In this document: piece after piece, positions 35,604-46,860 of the stretch
How positions within the stretch are numbered: position 1 is the stretch's first letter
Layout: the number at the start of each line of letters is the position of its first letter
Notes under the pieces: generated by a model
The model's database searches: none
Told to the model about the DNA's origin: nothing
What the model saw: only the letters and a program-made list of their open reading frames with translations
Made by a program: the position numbers and the translations under genes
Assembly (NCBI RefSeq): GCF_030272615.1
Contig: NC_081414.1
Coordinates: 526,731,137-526,795,136, forward strand
Reading direction: 5' to 3'
From: Cryptomeria japonica
Lineage: Eukaryota > Streptophyta > Pinopsida > Cupressales > Cupressaceae
Length of the DNA stretch: 64,000 bases

Positions 35604-36872
35604 TGTAGTATTGTAAATTGTATCCCTATATAGTTTTGTCCTCATCTAGCCCTCACCTTGGTGTTTCAGCCTTCAGTGCTTAATGCCCACTTTGATGCTA
35701 CTCACACCCTCTTGAAATCTCCATTTTTAACCCCTTATCTAGCCTCTATCCAACTTTGATTCCTGATTGATAGGACCAAGACACCCTGGGTGCCTTGTTC
35801 CTCCCAATCTAGACCCAAAATAGAACCTCACAACAATCACTTCATATGGGTAGTAAATTTGGCTCCGTATCAGCCTGCTCTAAAAATTCAAACATTTAAT
35901 GCACATTAGGTATAAAATGAATCCTACACCCTCTCATTTGGTAACTAGAAGGAACCTCTATTAAGATCTCAATTGTACTTTTGTAAATTCAAGTCTATGC
36001 GAGCAAGCAATCAAATATTCAAGCATTGAAGGAGAGGTCAAGTCGAGTTCAAGCATTCATGTTCAACATTCTATGAAGACATTCTACATGATATCCTAAA
36101 CCCTTGCATAAGGATTCAAACAATCTTCATCAAGGTATAAAGTTCAATTTCAATCATTTTTAGATCAGATCTAGCTTTTCTCTCAAAAGGAAAGCATTCT
36201 ACTTCAATTCAATTCCAAGGTTAATTTTTAAACTAGGGTTTGACCTAAGGCAAACCCCCATCCACAAACCTATTTCTCACTTTTTGTGTCCAATAAATTG
36301 TCTCTGGAGATATGAGCAAGGAATCTGATAGAGTAGACAATGAAAATTAGACTTAGCTTTTGAAGGCACGAAAAGTGAAGGACCGGGACGGTCGACCCCC
36401 TCGGTCTTGAGAATTTTTGACAACCTTATGACAATAGATTTTGTGCATCATCTTGATCCAGAAATCAATTTTATTTGCCCTCGATATTTGGAGGACCAGG
36501 ATGGTCTACCTCCTCGGTCTTGACAATTTTTCCCAAAATTTTTGTCCCAAGTCCCAACCTATTTTCCATTCTCAAATCTATGTTTATAGCTCTACATGAT
36601 ATCTAGAAAATTCTATTAATGTTATTTTATGTCAATTTATCATCATTTGTCCTAGATCTAGCATTGCAACTTAATTTTAATTCTAATACAATTCAATTCA
36701 ACTCCCAAAAGGGAAAACCAAATCTAATTAGCACCTAACCCTCTTCTCTAAAGAATTGAAGTTGAGTCTATTGGGTTTACTTCCCTTTTGAATGTAAAGG
36801 ATATATCAAAATAGGTGTTTTCTTATTGTACATTGTTAAGATTGTGTAGCTATAATTTTCCATTGCTTTACA
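35604..36872 (+). repeat. 3' LTR of P
   Basis: TGTAGTATTGTAAATTG to GCTTTACA, matching 14863-16155. Two copies of a GAGGACCAGGA(C/T)GGTC phrase lie near 36378 and 36491. Confidence 0.8.
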
Positions 36873-36878
36873 TTTTGG

Positions 36879-37176
36879 TGCCTCTACAATACCATATATG
36901 AAAAATGTGTTAATTTCATATAATTTTACAAAATATTACACATAAAATAATATGTGCTTCTATTTTGTTTATTCCATTCAACAAGATATTACATATTTAT
37001 AGGGCCTACATACCCTATATTATAGGTATATTTTTTATACCTCCAATAACCACTCCTTTAAACATATGTGTTGTTTTAACAACTCAATACAAATAAACAA
37101 ACTAAAACTCATACAACCAAATAATTCTATATCATCCTATACAAATGACTAACAAACCTAACAACTAATTATTACA
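36879..37176 (-). repeat. Ty1/copia LTR (about 298 bp)
   Basis: TG...CA ends on the plus strand (TGCCTCTACAATACC to AATTATTACA). On the minus strand the preceding bases read TTGAGGAAGAA, a typical copia polypurine tract, followed by TGTAATAATTAG. It would be the 3' LTR of a minus-strand copia element extending right, but no pol coding is recognisable there and no second LTR was found. Confidence 0.5.
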
Positions 37177-38692
37177 TTCTTCCTCAAGAATAATGAATAA
37201 TGTAATATTCCTAACATAAACAACCATTTAGTGGAACTTGTTTTGGGAGATACAATGATCAAACTTCTAAATGTAATATTAATGATTATGGAATTTTTTT
37301 TGAAGCAAGTATGAAAGAGTCTTTCAATTTATTGTAGTTACTACAAATTGGAAATGTTTAGCTACTTGCCACTTGGGCACACACAATGAAATAAAACTTC
37401 TTAAATTTTTGAGATACCTATGGACGACAGAGGCAAATTTTCCACAAAAATGTAGCTACCTTGGAACCTAATTGGGGTGATTTTGAGCAAGATACGATTT
37501 ATGGAACAAATGCAAAACCTGAGATTGAGGAGCACCACTTGATGATTTTTTATGTTGGCATGAAGGAGAGGATAATTTTCACTGATTTATCATTACTTGT
37601 GAGCAAGAAATTTGGGTAAGGGAGGACCATCACATCCCTTCCTACTTAGGTTGACTCTTAGTGCACCCATTTAATAATTATAAACACTCCCTTAAAATAT
37701 TATTTAATTAGTATTTAAATATAAAATATAACTAATACAATAATAAATCTACAATGAAATAAAAAAAATTAAATTTTTTTTTTAGCTTTGGTTGCCAAAT
37801 TTAGTGCCTATGGTCCTATTCAACGATCCATTTTAAAATTAACACAAGTAATTTGGAAGGCATGCTTTTGCATAATTTAATAGCTCTTGTGATTTTCATC
37901 TACATAAAGGATGAAAAACCAATGTGCTAGATATCAGTCTAAAGGGGCAAAAGTGTTGTAAGCTTGGAACTCATAGTCAAAGGTAGCATAAAAGAACCCT
38001 AGCCTTTATTTGTGAAGCTTTAGTGTTGTAGCAATTGCTAATTAGATATTTTAACATTTTTAGGAATAAGATTAGGGGCATTTAGGAGTAAGAATTAGAG
38101 AAATGTGAGAAAAATAATCAAGGTTTGTTTGAAGAGTTTTTAGAAGAGTTTTCCAAGATTTTTTGAGGCATTCTACAAGTGACGATTTAATGGATCTTAT
38201 TTCTTATCCCTTAATTTAGGTAATTCTCATAGTTATTGATGCTCCAAAATTACCCTAGTTTGGTGTTAGACACCACATCCAACAAGGAGCACCATATAAG
38301 GAGAATCTACCAAATTCGAGTCATATTTGAATTTTCCCTACAATTTCTAGGTGCAATACCATTTAGCACCAAAAGGTCCTAAAAATTAAAAACCCATGAA
38401 TTATATTTGTAAGGGTTCCAACAATAGTAATAGACTAATAGAATTTATGTGGGCATCCATGCAGTTGAAAATACATTTCTAGCAACTTGCACAACCCAAT
38501 AAACCTTGGCCATACAAGCCATGTGGATTTAGTAATAAGTGATTGAAGAAGATTGTAAAAGTTTTGACATTTCTAGTTTTGCATTTTAAATTATTCCTAC
38601 AAGTTTTTCTAAAATAAAATATAATAACTTAAATGGCTTTCATGTCATTTATACCCACTTAAGGTTGTTATTGCTAATGCTAGTTTCATCAA
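37177..38692. other. Non-coding stretch
   Basis: AT-rich sequence with no recognisable coding, RNA gene or repeat end. It may contain decayed copia sequence belonging to the LTR at 36879, but I cannot read it. Confidence 0.45.
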
Positions 38693-38875
38693 TGTAATGC
38701 CCTACCAAGGATCCCCCAAGGATATGAGCTAAATAGACATAAGAATGCATGGAATGATTATTTTTGAAACTATAAGGTCAAAATATTCATCTCATAGAAG
38801 AATGATATCCCAAACCTCAAACTTATGACAACTTGTTGACATGCGACACTGCACAAGTGGAAGACAACAAACAAA
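38693..38875. repeat. Fragment of the 4.36-kb LTR family
   Basis: Starts TGTAATGCCCTACCAAGG, matching the start of the large solo LTR at 7955 (TGTAATGCCCCGCCAGG). Further short matches such as GCACAAGTGGAAGAC against ACACAAGCAGAAGAC continue for about 180 bp. The remainder is lost or too diverged. Confidence 0.5.
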
Positions 38876-40080
38876 ATGACTGGTATCTACTAAGTGCAAT
38901 AGGTTGATGCAGACAACTCAATGCATATGATTAATTGGGCGATAAATCCCTAAATAAATTAACCTATTTCCCTAGAGAGGCTCATTTAATTATTAACATC
39001 AAACGTGTGTTTTTGGATAATCTTGACACTATATGTGCACTAGGAATTATAGGCTATTCTATCGATGTGTATAGAATATTAAACTAAAAACAATAATTTA
39101 ATTGAAAAGATAACATTGTTAAAAGTAAATCTACTTGCACAACAATTTTTGTTGGATGGCTAGTTAATTGACACAACAATGGCTATGGGTGGTGCAAAAC
39201 TACTAGAATTAACTATGTTGCAACACACCCTATTCTAAAAAAATGATCACTAACAATTAAGCATCTTAAATAATCTAAACTACTATAGAGGCATAGTACC
39301 TCAAGTGGCCCTCGCTTGAGTGGCTACATTCTCAATTATTAGCATTCAATCTACAAGCTTCAATGTTGGAATTCATCTTCTTATTGCACATAAAAGAGAT
39401 TACATAAACTAATATCAGACATGTTGATTGAAAAAAGATAATACTAATGAAACTTGCACTAATTGGTTACTCGCCTCTTTTTCAACTCAACAAGATTTAA
39501 TATTTGTACATAGAATACTGGAGTTGAATTAATTATAGACTCAACAACTTGTGACAAATGTCAATTCTCCTTAACAACAAAGTGATGACTTATTATTTCC
39601 ATAACTAATAAATTATTAAGAAACATCTATGACTGAAAACATGTAAAAACAAGGCATAATAATTTATGAGCTAGATGTTATATCATTCCCACATGTTTTT
39701 TCCTTCTATGACTGAAATTACTCTCAATCCATGATATCAGAAAGAGGTGACTAAAATTGTTGCCTTCAATCTCGCCACTTTTAATTCAGTCAAATTTTGG
39801 TGAACATGGATCCTATATTATTATAAATATCTTCAAATGATTTTCAAATTTGTTTCTCCTCCTTTTCAACTTTCTAGATCATTTGAAGATCCTAATTTCA
39901 TTAAGAAATGAGGGAGATATGCTCATTTTACTAAAACCAGGTCTGAATTTTTCTGCACTTTCCAATAAAAGCTACATTTGACAACTATTAATGTATTTAT
40001 TATTCTTTATAGTTGTACAAATAATTCAAATCTCTCACAAACAACATGTTATTCCTTATAAAATACTTGATTTTTAATAA
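38876..40080. other. Non-coding stretch
   Basis: No gene, RNA or repeat recognised. Confidence 0.5.
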
Positions 40081-43040
40081 TTAAGTTTTGACTTCTAGAA
40101 TTTTGGTTGTCCTCCCCTTCATCATCTCCGAGGAGCAAAAAGGTTTTGTTCCTCGCAGGCAGATTTTGGACTCTATCATTCTTGTGCATGAGAATATTCA
40201 CTCCCTCAATGCTGCCAATAAAGAAGGATTTCTGATAAAGTTGGATCTGGCGAAAGCTTATGATAGAGTGGATTGGCAAGTTCTTTTCAGAATCATGGAG
40301 GCTTTTGGATTTGATGAGAAGATAATCAAAATTATCAGAGAGTTGATCTCCACTCCTATGTTTTCAATTCTCATTAATGGATCTCCTACTAAATTCTTTA
40401 AATCATCAAGGGGGATCAGACAAGGAGATCCCATATCTCCTATTCTTTTCACCATCTTGGCGGAGAGCATGAGCAGACTGATCCAAAAAATGAAAGTGAA
40501 TTAAATTATCAAAGGTCTTCAACCTTCCTCTGCTAATGTTTTTTGTTCTCACCAACAGTTTGTTGATGATACTATCTTAATGGGATATTCTTCTGTTGGG
40601 GAGGCTGTTGCCTTTAAAGGTGCTCTTAATTCTTATTCTTTGGCATATGGCCAGCAAGTCAATTGGGGAAAATCAGCTATATACTTCATGAACACTCCTA
40701 TTATAAGACAACAGAAAATTGCTAAAATTATTGGTTGCAAGGTGGAAATGCTCCCTCCACTTATCTGGGTCTCCCCTTGGGATTAGCTCCCCCAAATTCC
40801 TTCTGGAATATGTTAATTGATAAACTCAACAAAAAACTGGCTGGTTGGAAACGATCCATTTTATCTCAAGTTGGAAAGTTGCAGCTTCTTCAAGCTACTC
40901 TCCAAAATCTCCCTGTATATGCTCTCAGTCTATTTGGTATCCCGACTAAATTTGTTGAAGCATTAGAAAGAATCCAGAAGAGATTTCTCTGGTCAGGGGT
41001 TGAAGAAAAAAGAGACTATCCTTGGTTGCTTGGGGCAAAGTGTGTAAACCAAAGAGCAAAGGAGGGCTTGGTATTAAAGCTCTAAAAACTTTTAATAAAG
41101 CTCTCCTTGCTAAACAAATATGGAGAGCTTATGACATTAAGAAAGATTGGAACCGGATCTGGTTTGACAAATATATTCAGAATCAGCCTCTCTAGGATCT
41201 CCTCAACTCTGAAGATATCCATGTTGGGTCCTTCATTTGGAATAGTATTATCAAATCCACAAAAGTGGCCAAAGTTGGAGCTGGATGGGTCCTTGGAAAA
41301 GGTGAAAGGTTATGGGAGGATCCTTGGATGAACAATGAACCTCTCTTTGATCAAGGCAGCAATCAATTTATTGAGGAATGTAAAAGGAGGTTTGGGTCTA
41401 TGGTGTGTGACTATTGGAAGGAGAACAAATGAGTTAGGCTTGATGTTGTATATGCTAGATTTTCCCTGCTCTAGCAGGAGCTGCAGTCCTTTTCTATTAA
41501 CAAAGATTATGATGATGTTTTCCTTTGGAAGAGTAATCCAAGAGGTGACTTTATGGTTGCTTCTGCCTACAAAAACACTTTCACTCAGATTAGTAACCCT
41601 ATATGGGGCTGTTGAAATGTGGCGACTGATCAGCAAAGTACTGTACACTCAACACGTATCCTCACTGGGGTCTGGGGCCGGGCCGGGCCCTGGGCAGGGG
41701 TTCGGGGGCGGCAGCCCCCGAGAAAGCGGGGGTTTGGGGGCGGTAGCCCCCGAGAAAAAAAAAATTTGCCATTTTTTTGTTGATGAAAATCGACATTGTA
41801 ATAAAACCCTAAAAAAGGCCGACTTTGTTTGTTGTCCTAAAAATGCATGTTATAAGCGGCTGGGATGCTTAAGGCATTAAAATGTTGATGTACTATTTTT
41901 GTTGGATAATAAGAAAGATTGGACGGCTGTGTATGGTGGACGTAACCCATTCTGGGTGAACCACGTTAAATCTCTGTGTTATCTGTGTCCTATTTTATTT
42001 CTTTATCTTTTGTATTTAAATTTGCATATAATTGTTAGTTCATATTTGCTTCGGATATGCTTGAAACCCTAACAGGGGCAAAGTTTGGAACAAAATTCTT
42101 ATCCCTAAAGTCAATATGTTCCTTTGACTTGCTACTCACAATAGGATCCTTACTATTGACAACTTGGTTCGAAGAGGTTTTATGTTCCCTAACAGGTGTG
42201 AGCTATGCCAGAAAGAGGAAGAATCAGTTGATCATCTGTTTTTCCATTGTTCCTTCACTTGGGAAATCTGGAGTAAGTTTTGGGTGAATTGGAAAGTGGA
42301 TTGGGTCATGCACAAGAGTCTCAAGGAAATTATTTGGCAATGAACCTTCCCCACCAAATTTACTCTTATGAAGAACCTTTGGTCCCTGATCCTCCCCATG
42401 ACTTGCCGGGGAATCTGGAAAGAGAGAAATAACAAAATATTTAGGGAAGCTAAGTGCACCTCTCAGGTGGTCTTTGAAAAAGTTTGCAGGGCTATAAAAG
42501 AAAACATAAATATTTCTCACAAGAACAATAAACAATGGTTTTTTACAGATATGAATGAAATTGAAAAAGGCATCCTTACTGAATGGAACTTAATCCACAA
42601 AGTTTGTAGATTTGACAATAAGACTAGGAGAGATAATATTGTTTGGTGATTTCCTGATCATGAATGGATAAAGGTGAATTTTGATGGGGCGGCTAAAGGC
42701 AACCCTGGGAAGTCCGGTGGTGGAGTCATCAGAAATGCTCAAGGTGTCTATATTGCTGCTATTGATTCTCCTTTTGTGGTCCAAAATAATCATGTGGCTG
42801 AAGCTCAGGCTATGCTAAAAAGCCTCCAGCTTGCTCAGGAATTCAAATTTAAAAAAATTTGGCTGGAAGAGGACTCCCTCAACATCATCTAGGCTCTTAA
42901 AGGTACTAGTTCTGTATCTTGGAATATTACAAATATAGTTTGAAGTGCTAAAAATTTATTAAATGACTATGTTAGTGTTCTCAAACTCACACTCTAAGGG
43001 AAGGCAATAAGGTTGCGGACCTCTTAGCTAATGAAGGGGT
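40081..43040 (+). pseudogene. LINE ORF2 remnant: RT, zinc region, RNase H
   Basis: RT part: ISEEQKGFVPRRQILDSI (near 40125), KLDLAKAYDRVDW, RGIRQGDPISPILF (near 40410-40450) and the catalytic FVDD at about 40558-40570. A frameshift near 40735 is followed by STYLGLPLG and a thumb-like segment. After the inserted solo LTR the zinc region shows C-x2-C...H-x4-C (CELCQKEEESVDHLFFHC, about 42198-42255). The RNase H domain begins FDGAAKGNPGKSGGG (about 42676), with AEAQAM and an EDS acidic residue, and ends with HTLREGNKVADLLANEG (about 42988-43040). Stops and frameshifts occur throughout. The family copies RNA into DNA at a nicked target; this copy is dead. Confidence 0.8.
41605..42079 (+). mobile_element. 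Ty1/copia solo LTR inside the LINE
   Basis: LTR 41610-42074 (465 bp) starts TGTTGAAATGTGG and ends CCCTAACA. Target duplication GGGGC at 41605-41609 and 42075-42079. Contains TGGACGTAACCC...GGGTGAACCACGTTAAATC, a phrase typical of the R region of many plant copia LTRs, giving plus orientation. The LINE frame resumes after removal of LTR plus one duplication. A GC-rich block (41672-41757) has two GGGGGCGG(C/T)AGCCCCCGAG hairpins. Confidence 0.85.
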
Positions 43041-43419
43041 CAATTTAGATGTGGAGGTTAAATATATCAGAGAGACCCATTGTAAAAGGGATGTTAGAGA
43101 GCAATTATTACTTGATCACATCAATGGGTCAATTTAAAATCATGATTATCTTTTTGGGTCCAGAAATCAAAGACAGAGTTTGGGGGCAAATGAACTGTCA
43201 GTTAATGATTGCTTTTAGACATCGGTTTTATGATCATATGTGTGATGGGGTTTATAATAATAAGTGTCAGTTTTGTGCCACCATTATTATTATCTTTAAA
43301 ACCACAGATGGGCCTCTGTTCTGTTATTCCAGAATTTTGCTCAAGAACTTGTGGTTAAATTTGCAAATTGTGAGATACACCTTTGGGTACTTCAACTTGT
43401 TGTTCAATATGGGAGGTAA

Positions 43420-45020
43420 CTTAAACAGGAATGAGCCCTCTGGTTGCAAAAACTGGAAGAGTGAGCGAAAAGTGTGGAGGAGACTTCATAGATATGGATT
43501 CACCGACTATATGGAAAAGTTGCATGGAAGCAGAAATTCGGTGTCTCATGGCTTTGCTAGGGGTTGGAACAACAACAGAGTCACCTTGTTTGGGGAGACC
43601 TGGAATATTGATGAGGATCTGGTTGCGGAGGTCATGGGTCTTTAGAAGGAGGGCACTGAATTCTATAGAGACCGGAAGTATGCTGCTGAAGCGATTAAAA
43701 ACTTCCCAAAATCTGAGGATGAGAAGGCTCGGCTTGCCAAGAAAGACAACATCTCCTACTACCTCCCCCAGCAGGTAAAGTCTTTTTGGCAGAAAGTGTT
43801 AAGGGTTTTGATGGAATTCCTTACTATTGATGGTAGATTTACTAAAATCTACAATTATCATTTTGCAATTATTAATCATTTCTGCCATGGGGTTAAGATT
43901 TCCCTGCCCTTTTACTTAGCTTCTTCTCTGAATGAGAGTTTAGCTGACCACGCTAAAAAGCCCAATTCTTACCCCATAGCCCATCAGAGGCTTATTTTAC
44001 TCATTTACAAATACCTGAAGGAAAAAGATAGGGCTAGCAAGGATGATTACCTGGTAACTAATGCACATGTTTCTGAGAGCTGTAATGATTCTGAGTCTAA
44101 TGATGACCAGTCTAATGCCCCTACCCATAAAAAATGGAGAACTGATATTGATACTGTGGAAACAGAGGTGCATTATGAATTGGAGGAGGAAAAGGGGAAG
44201 GATATTGAGACAAAAATGGAGAGTGAGAAGGTAGAGGATGCTGGAGAAGAGGAGGAAGGGAAAAAAGATGCTAATTCTGAAAACCCTTATTCTAACCCTA
44301 TGGGTTCGGATAGTAGGAATGTCGCCCCGGACTCTATGGAGGAAGACAACCCTAATTCTGTGAGCACTGAGTAGGGTAGGGATTCGGCGAATACTATTTT
44401 GAATACTGCCTGAAATTGCACACTGGAGTCTTTCAATCTCCAGAAGTGGGTTATTGACAACATAACAAGCATTCAGAGAAAATAGAGGGAACTGGAAAAT
44501 AAGATACACAATTTGATTAAGGAAACTAATTCGGGCAAAAAGAGTGAGGAGATGGAAACCAGTGAAGCTGAGGAGGAAATTGAGATGCAGGAGTGGTCGG
44601 AGAAAGACCTGATAAAAGGGGATTTGAAACATCTGGAGGATGTTATCAGAATTGTAAAAGAAAAGGCTGAGGTGGATAAAGATAACATCATCACATGGGT
44701 TGCTCAAACTGAGAAGGCTTTGAAAAGCTTCATGAACCACAGTCTTGAGGTATTAAGAGTCTCGTCACATAATATGAATGCCTTGGTGGATCACTTAGAG
44801 AGGAAAAATCAGGATAAGAACTTGGTAATCATTGAAGATGTACCAACCTCTAGCTCCACTCATCAAATCTCCAGGCGAAGGACCAGGCAGACCACCACTA
44901 ATATGGAGACCAAAACGAAAGACATCTAGCTAAAACATGAGGGCAATGATATGAGAGAAGCTGCTAAGGCCATGATGCTTTTGGTTCAAAACGTAGAGGA
45001 GTCTATAAAAGTTTTCATTT
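43420..45020 (+). pseudogene. Unknown ORF downstream of LINE RNase H
   Basis: Coding-like sequence of roughly 530 codons with a frameshift near 43400-43430 and several stops (TAG at 43642, TAG at 44371, TGA near 44411). N-terminal part: WNNNRVTLFGETWNIDEDLVAEVMGL, KEG, FYRDRKYAAEAIKNFP and FLTIDGRFTKIYNYHF. I half-recognise this as a protein type abundant in plant retroelement annotations but cannot name a function. The middle is strongly acidic (44160-44370). The C-terminal part (44500-44930) is Lys/Glu-rich with heptad-like spacing, probably coiled coil. It is not gag, RT or integrase. Confidence 0.5.
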
Positions 45021-45239
45021 GAAATGTAATATTGGGTTTTGGATGCCAACTTCTCGTTGGCTCCTTGCTATCCTTTTGTCCTAGCTGCTAGTTTTTGTGC
45101 TGGTCTTTTGCAGCTGTTTTGTTTTGGTTCTATCTTCTCTTATTTCTTTCTTGCTCATCTATCATATTTTAAGCGGGTTTCGGGTCCCTTAAAACCTCAT
45201 TTTCCTTAATAAAAAACATTCATCATAATATATTATCAT

Positions 45240-46860
45240 AATTTAGCATTAACTAGATAGACATACAAATGCTTATCAAACAACATTTACTATAGTTCAT
45301 GCTTCATATGATCAAAGTAATGTTTGAAAATGACTTGGAATGGAATTTTAACCATGAGCTAAAGTTTTATAAATCATGATATAAAGAGGATAATTTATAC
45401 GATTGTCATGAAACATTTATCGAGCATATAGAAAGGTCTCTAAACAAATTAGACAAGCTCAACAAGGTGATTGGACACATACAATATCTACCCAGAAGTT
45501 CTAAGTGTCAACATGACAGACAAGACCTTCTCCTAGGTCCCAATTATAAAATGTTTATATACAAGAGAAAAGGGAGATAATTAATTGGAAAACAAGTTGA
45601 TGTCATCATTGAGAAACATGAAGAGTACAATAAGAAGTTTTATGAAGGTGTGAGGGAAGAGCTCAAGAACATGACACCTGAAAAGGGAAGAGAATTATTG
45701 AAGGAGGTTACTTTCTCAATGATCCCAAGAATGGATATTTCATCTTGTATTGTTTTTTATAATCCAAGAAGAAGCCAAGGAATTGATTTTCACCTAATGG
45801 ATGAAGGGTTAGACAAATTGTTCTTTGGATCAAATTTCAGGCCCTTGGACAATACTTTGTCAATGTGGTGAACTTGTATCCAGAAGGTAAGAGGTCGACA
45901 TCAATAACTAATCCACAACAAATCTGAGGGTAGTTTATGGTTTATAGACTTTATAGACTTAAAGACATTTCAATTACTAAAGTTGCAGAATTGAATGTGA
46001 ACACAACCCTTTTCAACAAAGCCAAAGTGGGAGAACAAGATGAAATAATTGCATAGCTCAGGAAAGAGAATAATGAATTGAGGGAAGTACTGGGAGTGAC
46101 TTCAAGTAACAAACTCTTATTGAAATTAGAGGCTGAAACTTCAAAGTTACAAACTGATGTTATTCTTGAGACAAGGAAAATAGAAGAAATAATGAGACAA
46201 TTGGGCAGGGCTCAACAAGAAGTTGTATCTTTGAAGAGAGAACTCAAGACGAGTAAGTTCAAAATGGTTCAAAATCTCATCAAAACCAAATTTTCATCTA
46301 TAGATCTTGTGGACAAGATATCAAAAGATCCTCCTAATCACTGAAAAACAAAGAAGAATAAAGATTCATTTGAATCTTGTAATGAAATATTTGTTTAAAA
46401 AGAAGCAACTGCTCTATTTCTTACGCAAGATTTCTGAAAATGTCAAGGGTGAAGTGGGAAAGCCATGGGAAAATATGATTAATTAATTGGATGTCACAAT
46501 GTCTGAAGTAGACGCACTGCTAATAGAGAATCACAAGTTTCATGGACAAATAGCAAGGGCTCTTGGCAAGTTTAATAAATTGTAGGGTACTATGCCTCCA
46601 CCATTTAGGAAGGACTATGGAGAATACAAAACAAAGCAAGAGTGGAGGGTAGAGGATGCAAATTTTCTTCTACATGACGTAATCGACAAAGTCACAGATG
46701 ATGCTGACAAGTTGGAAGAGAACTTGTTGAAGCAATTGGATGGTCTGTATGAGTTTGATTACAATATAATAATTCTAAATCGACAAAATGCAACTATAAT
46801 AAATCTAGCATATAATGCTCATATTGATGCTTGCAGTCAGTTTTTTATGAAAGAGAGGTG
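45240..46860 (+). pseudogene. Decayed ORF1-like C-terminal part of gypsy element G1
   Basis: Fragments in several frames. The segment 45650-45830 (EELKNMTPEKGRELL...SMIPRMDIS...SQGIDF) matches 61307-61480 of the ORF1 in G2 (EEFKTITPEQGRDMV...LILPEWDIA...MEGINF). It is followed by a coiled-coil stretch (46078-46344), as in G2, and an acidic end (46592-46861). It lies upstream of gag in the same orientation, so G1 had ORF1 before gag. The first two thirds of ORF1 and the 5' LTR are not present; the LINE ends directly before it. Confidence 0.6.

Larger units (their letters stand above)
14863..36872 (+). mobile_element. Gypsy-type gag-protease element P, split by M1 and M2
   Basis: Matching LTRs at 14863-16155 and 35604-36872 bracket plus-strand gag-protease fragments at 16576-18639, 25538-25920 and 33749-34549. 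Two minus-strand elements interrupt it. Without them the internal part is about 4.7 kb. It passes from the gag-protease C-terminal module to the polypurine tract without RT, RNase H or integrase. It carries frameshifts and stops and must be older than both insertions. No clean target duplication: ACACT precedes the 5' LTR, TTTTG follows the 3' LTR. Confidence 0.8.
40081..45225 (+). mobile_element. L1-type LINE, 5'-truncated
   Basis: Plus-strand non-LTR retrotransposon beginning inside the RT domain and continuing through the C-terminal zinc region and RNase H. It ends in a GT/TC-rich 3' UTR, GGGTCCCTTAAAACC and a TTAATAAAAAAC tail near 45200-45220. Interrupted by a copia solo LTR (41610-42074). 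An unrelated ORF (43420-45020) lies between RNase H and the tail. ORF1 and endonuclease are absent, as expected from 5' truncation. No target duplication found. Confidence 0.75.

Noticed and set aside
14853-36877. TTTTG on both sides of P as its target duplication
   Set aside because: On the left it lies five bases away from the TG start of the LTR, and the word is low-complexity.
36873-36880. TTTTGGTG after the 3' LTR of P, resembling the primer-binding site
   Set aside because: The last two bases are the TG start of a copia LTR (36879), and the following bases differ from the P primer site, so an extended 3' LTR is not needed.
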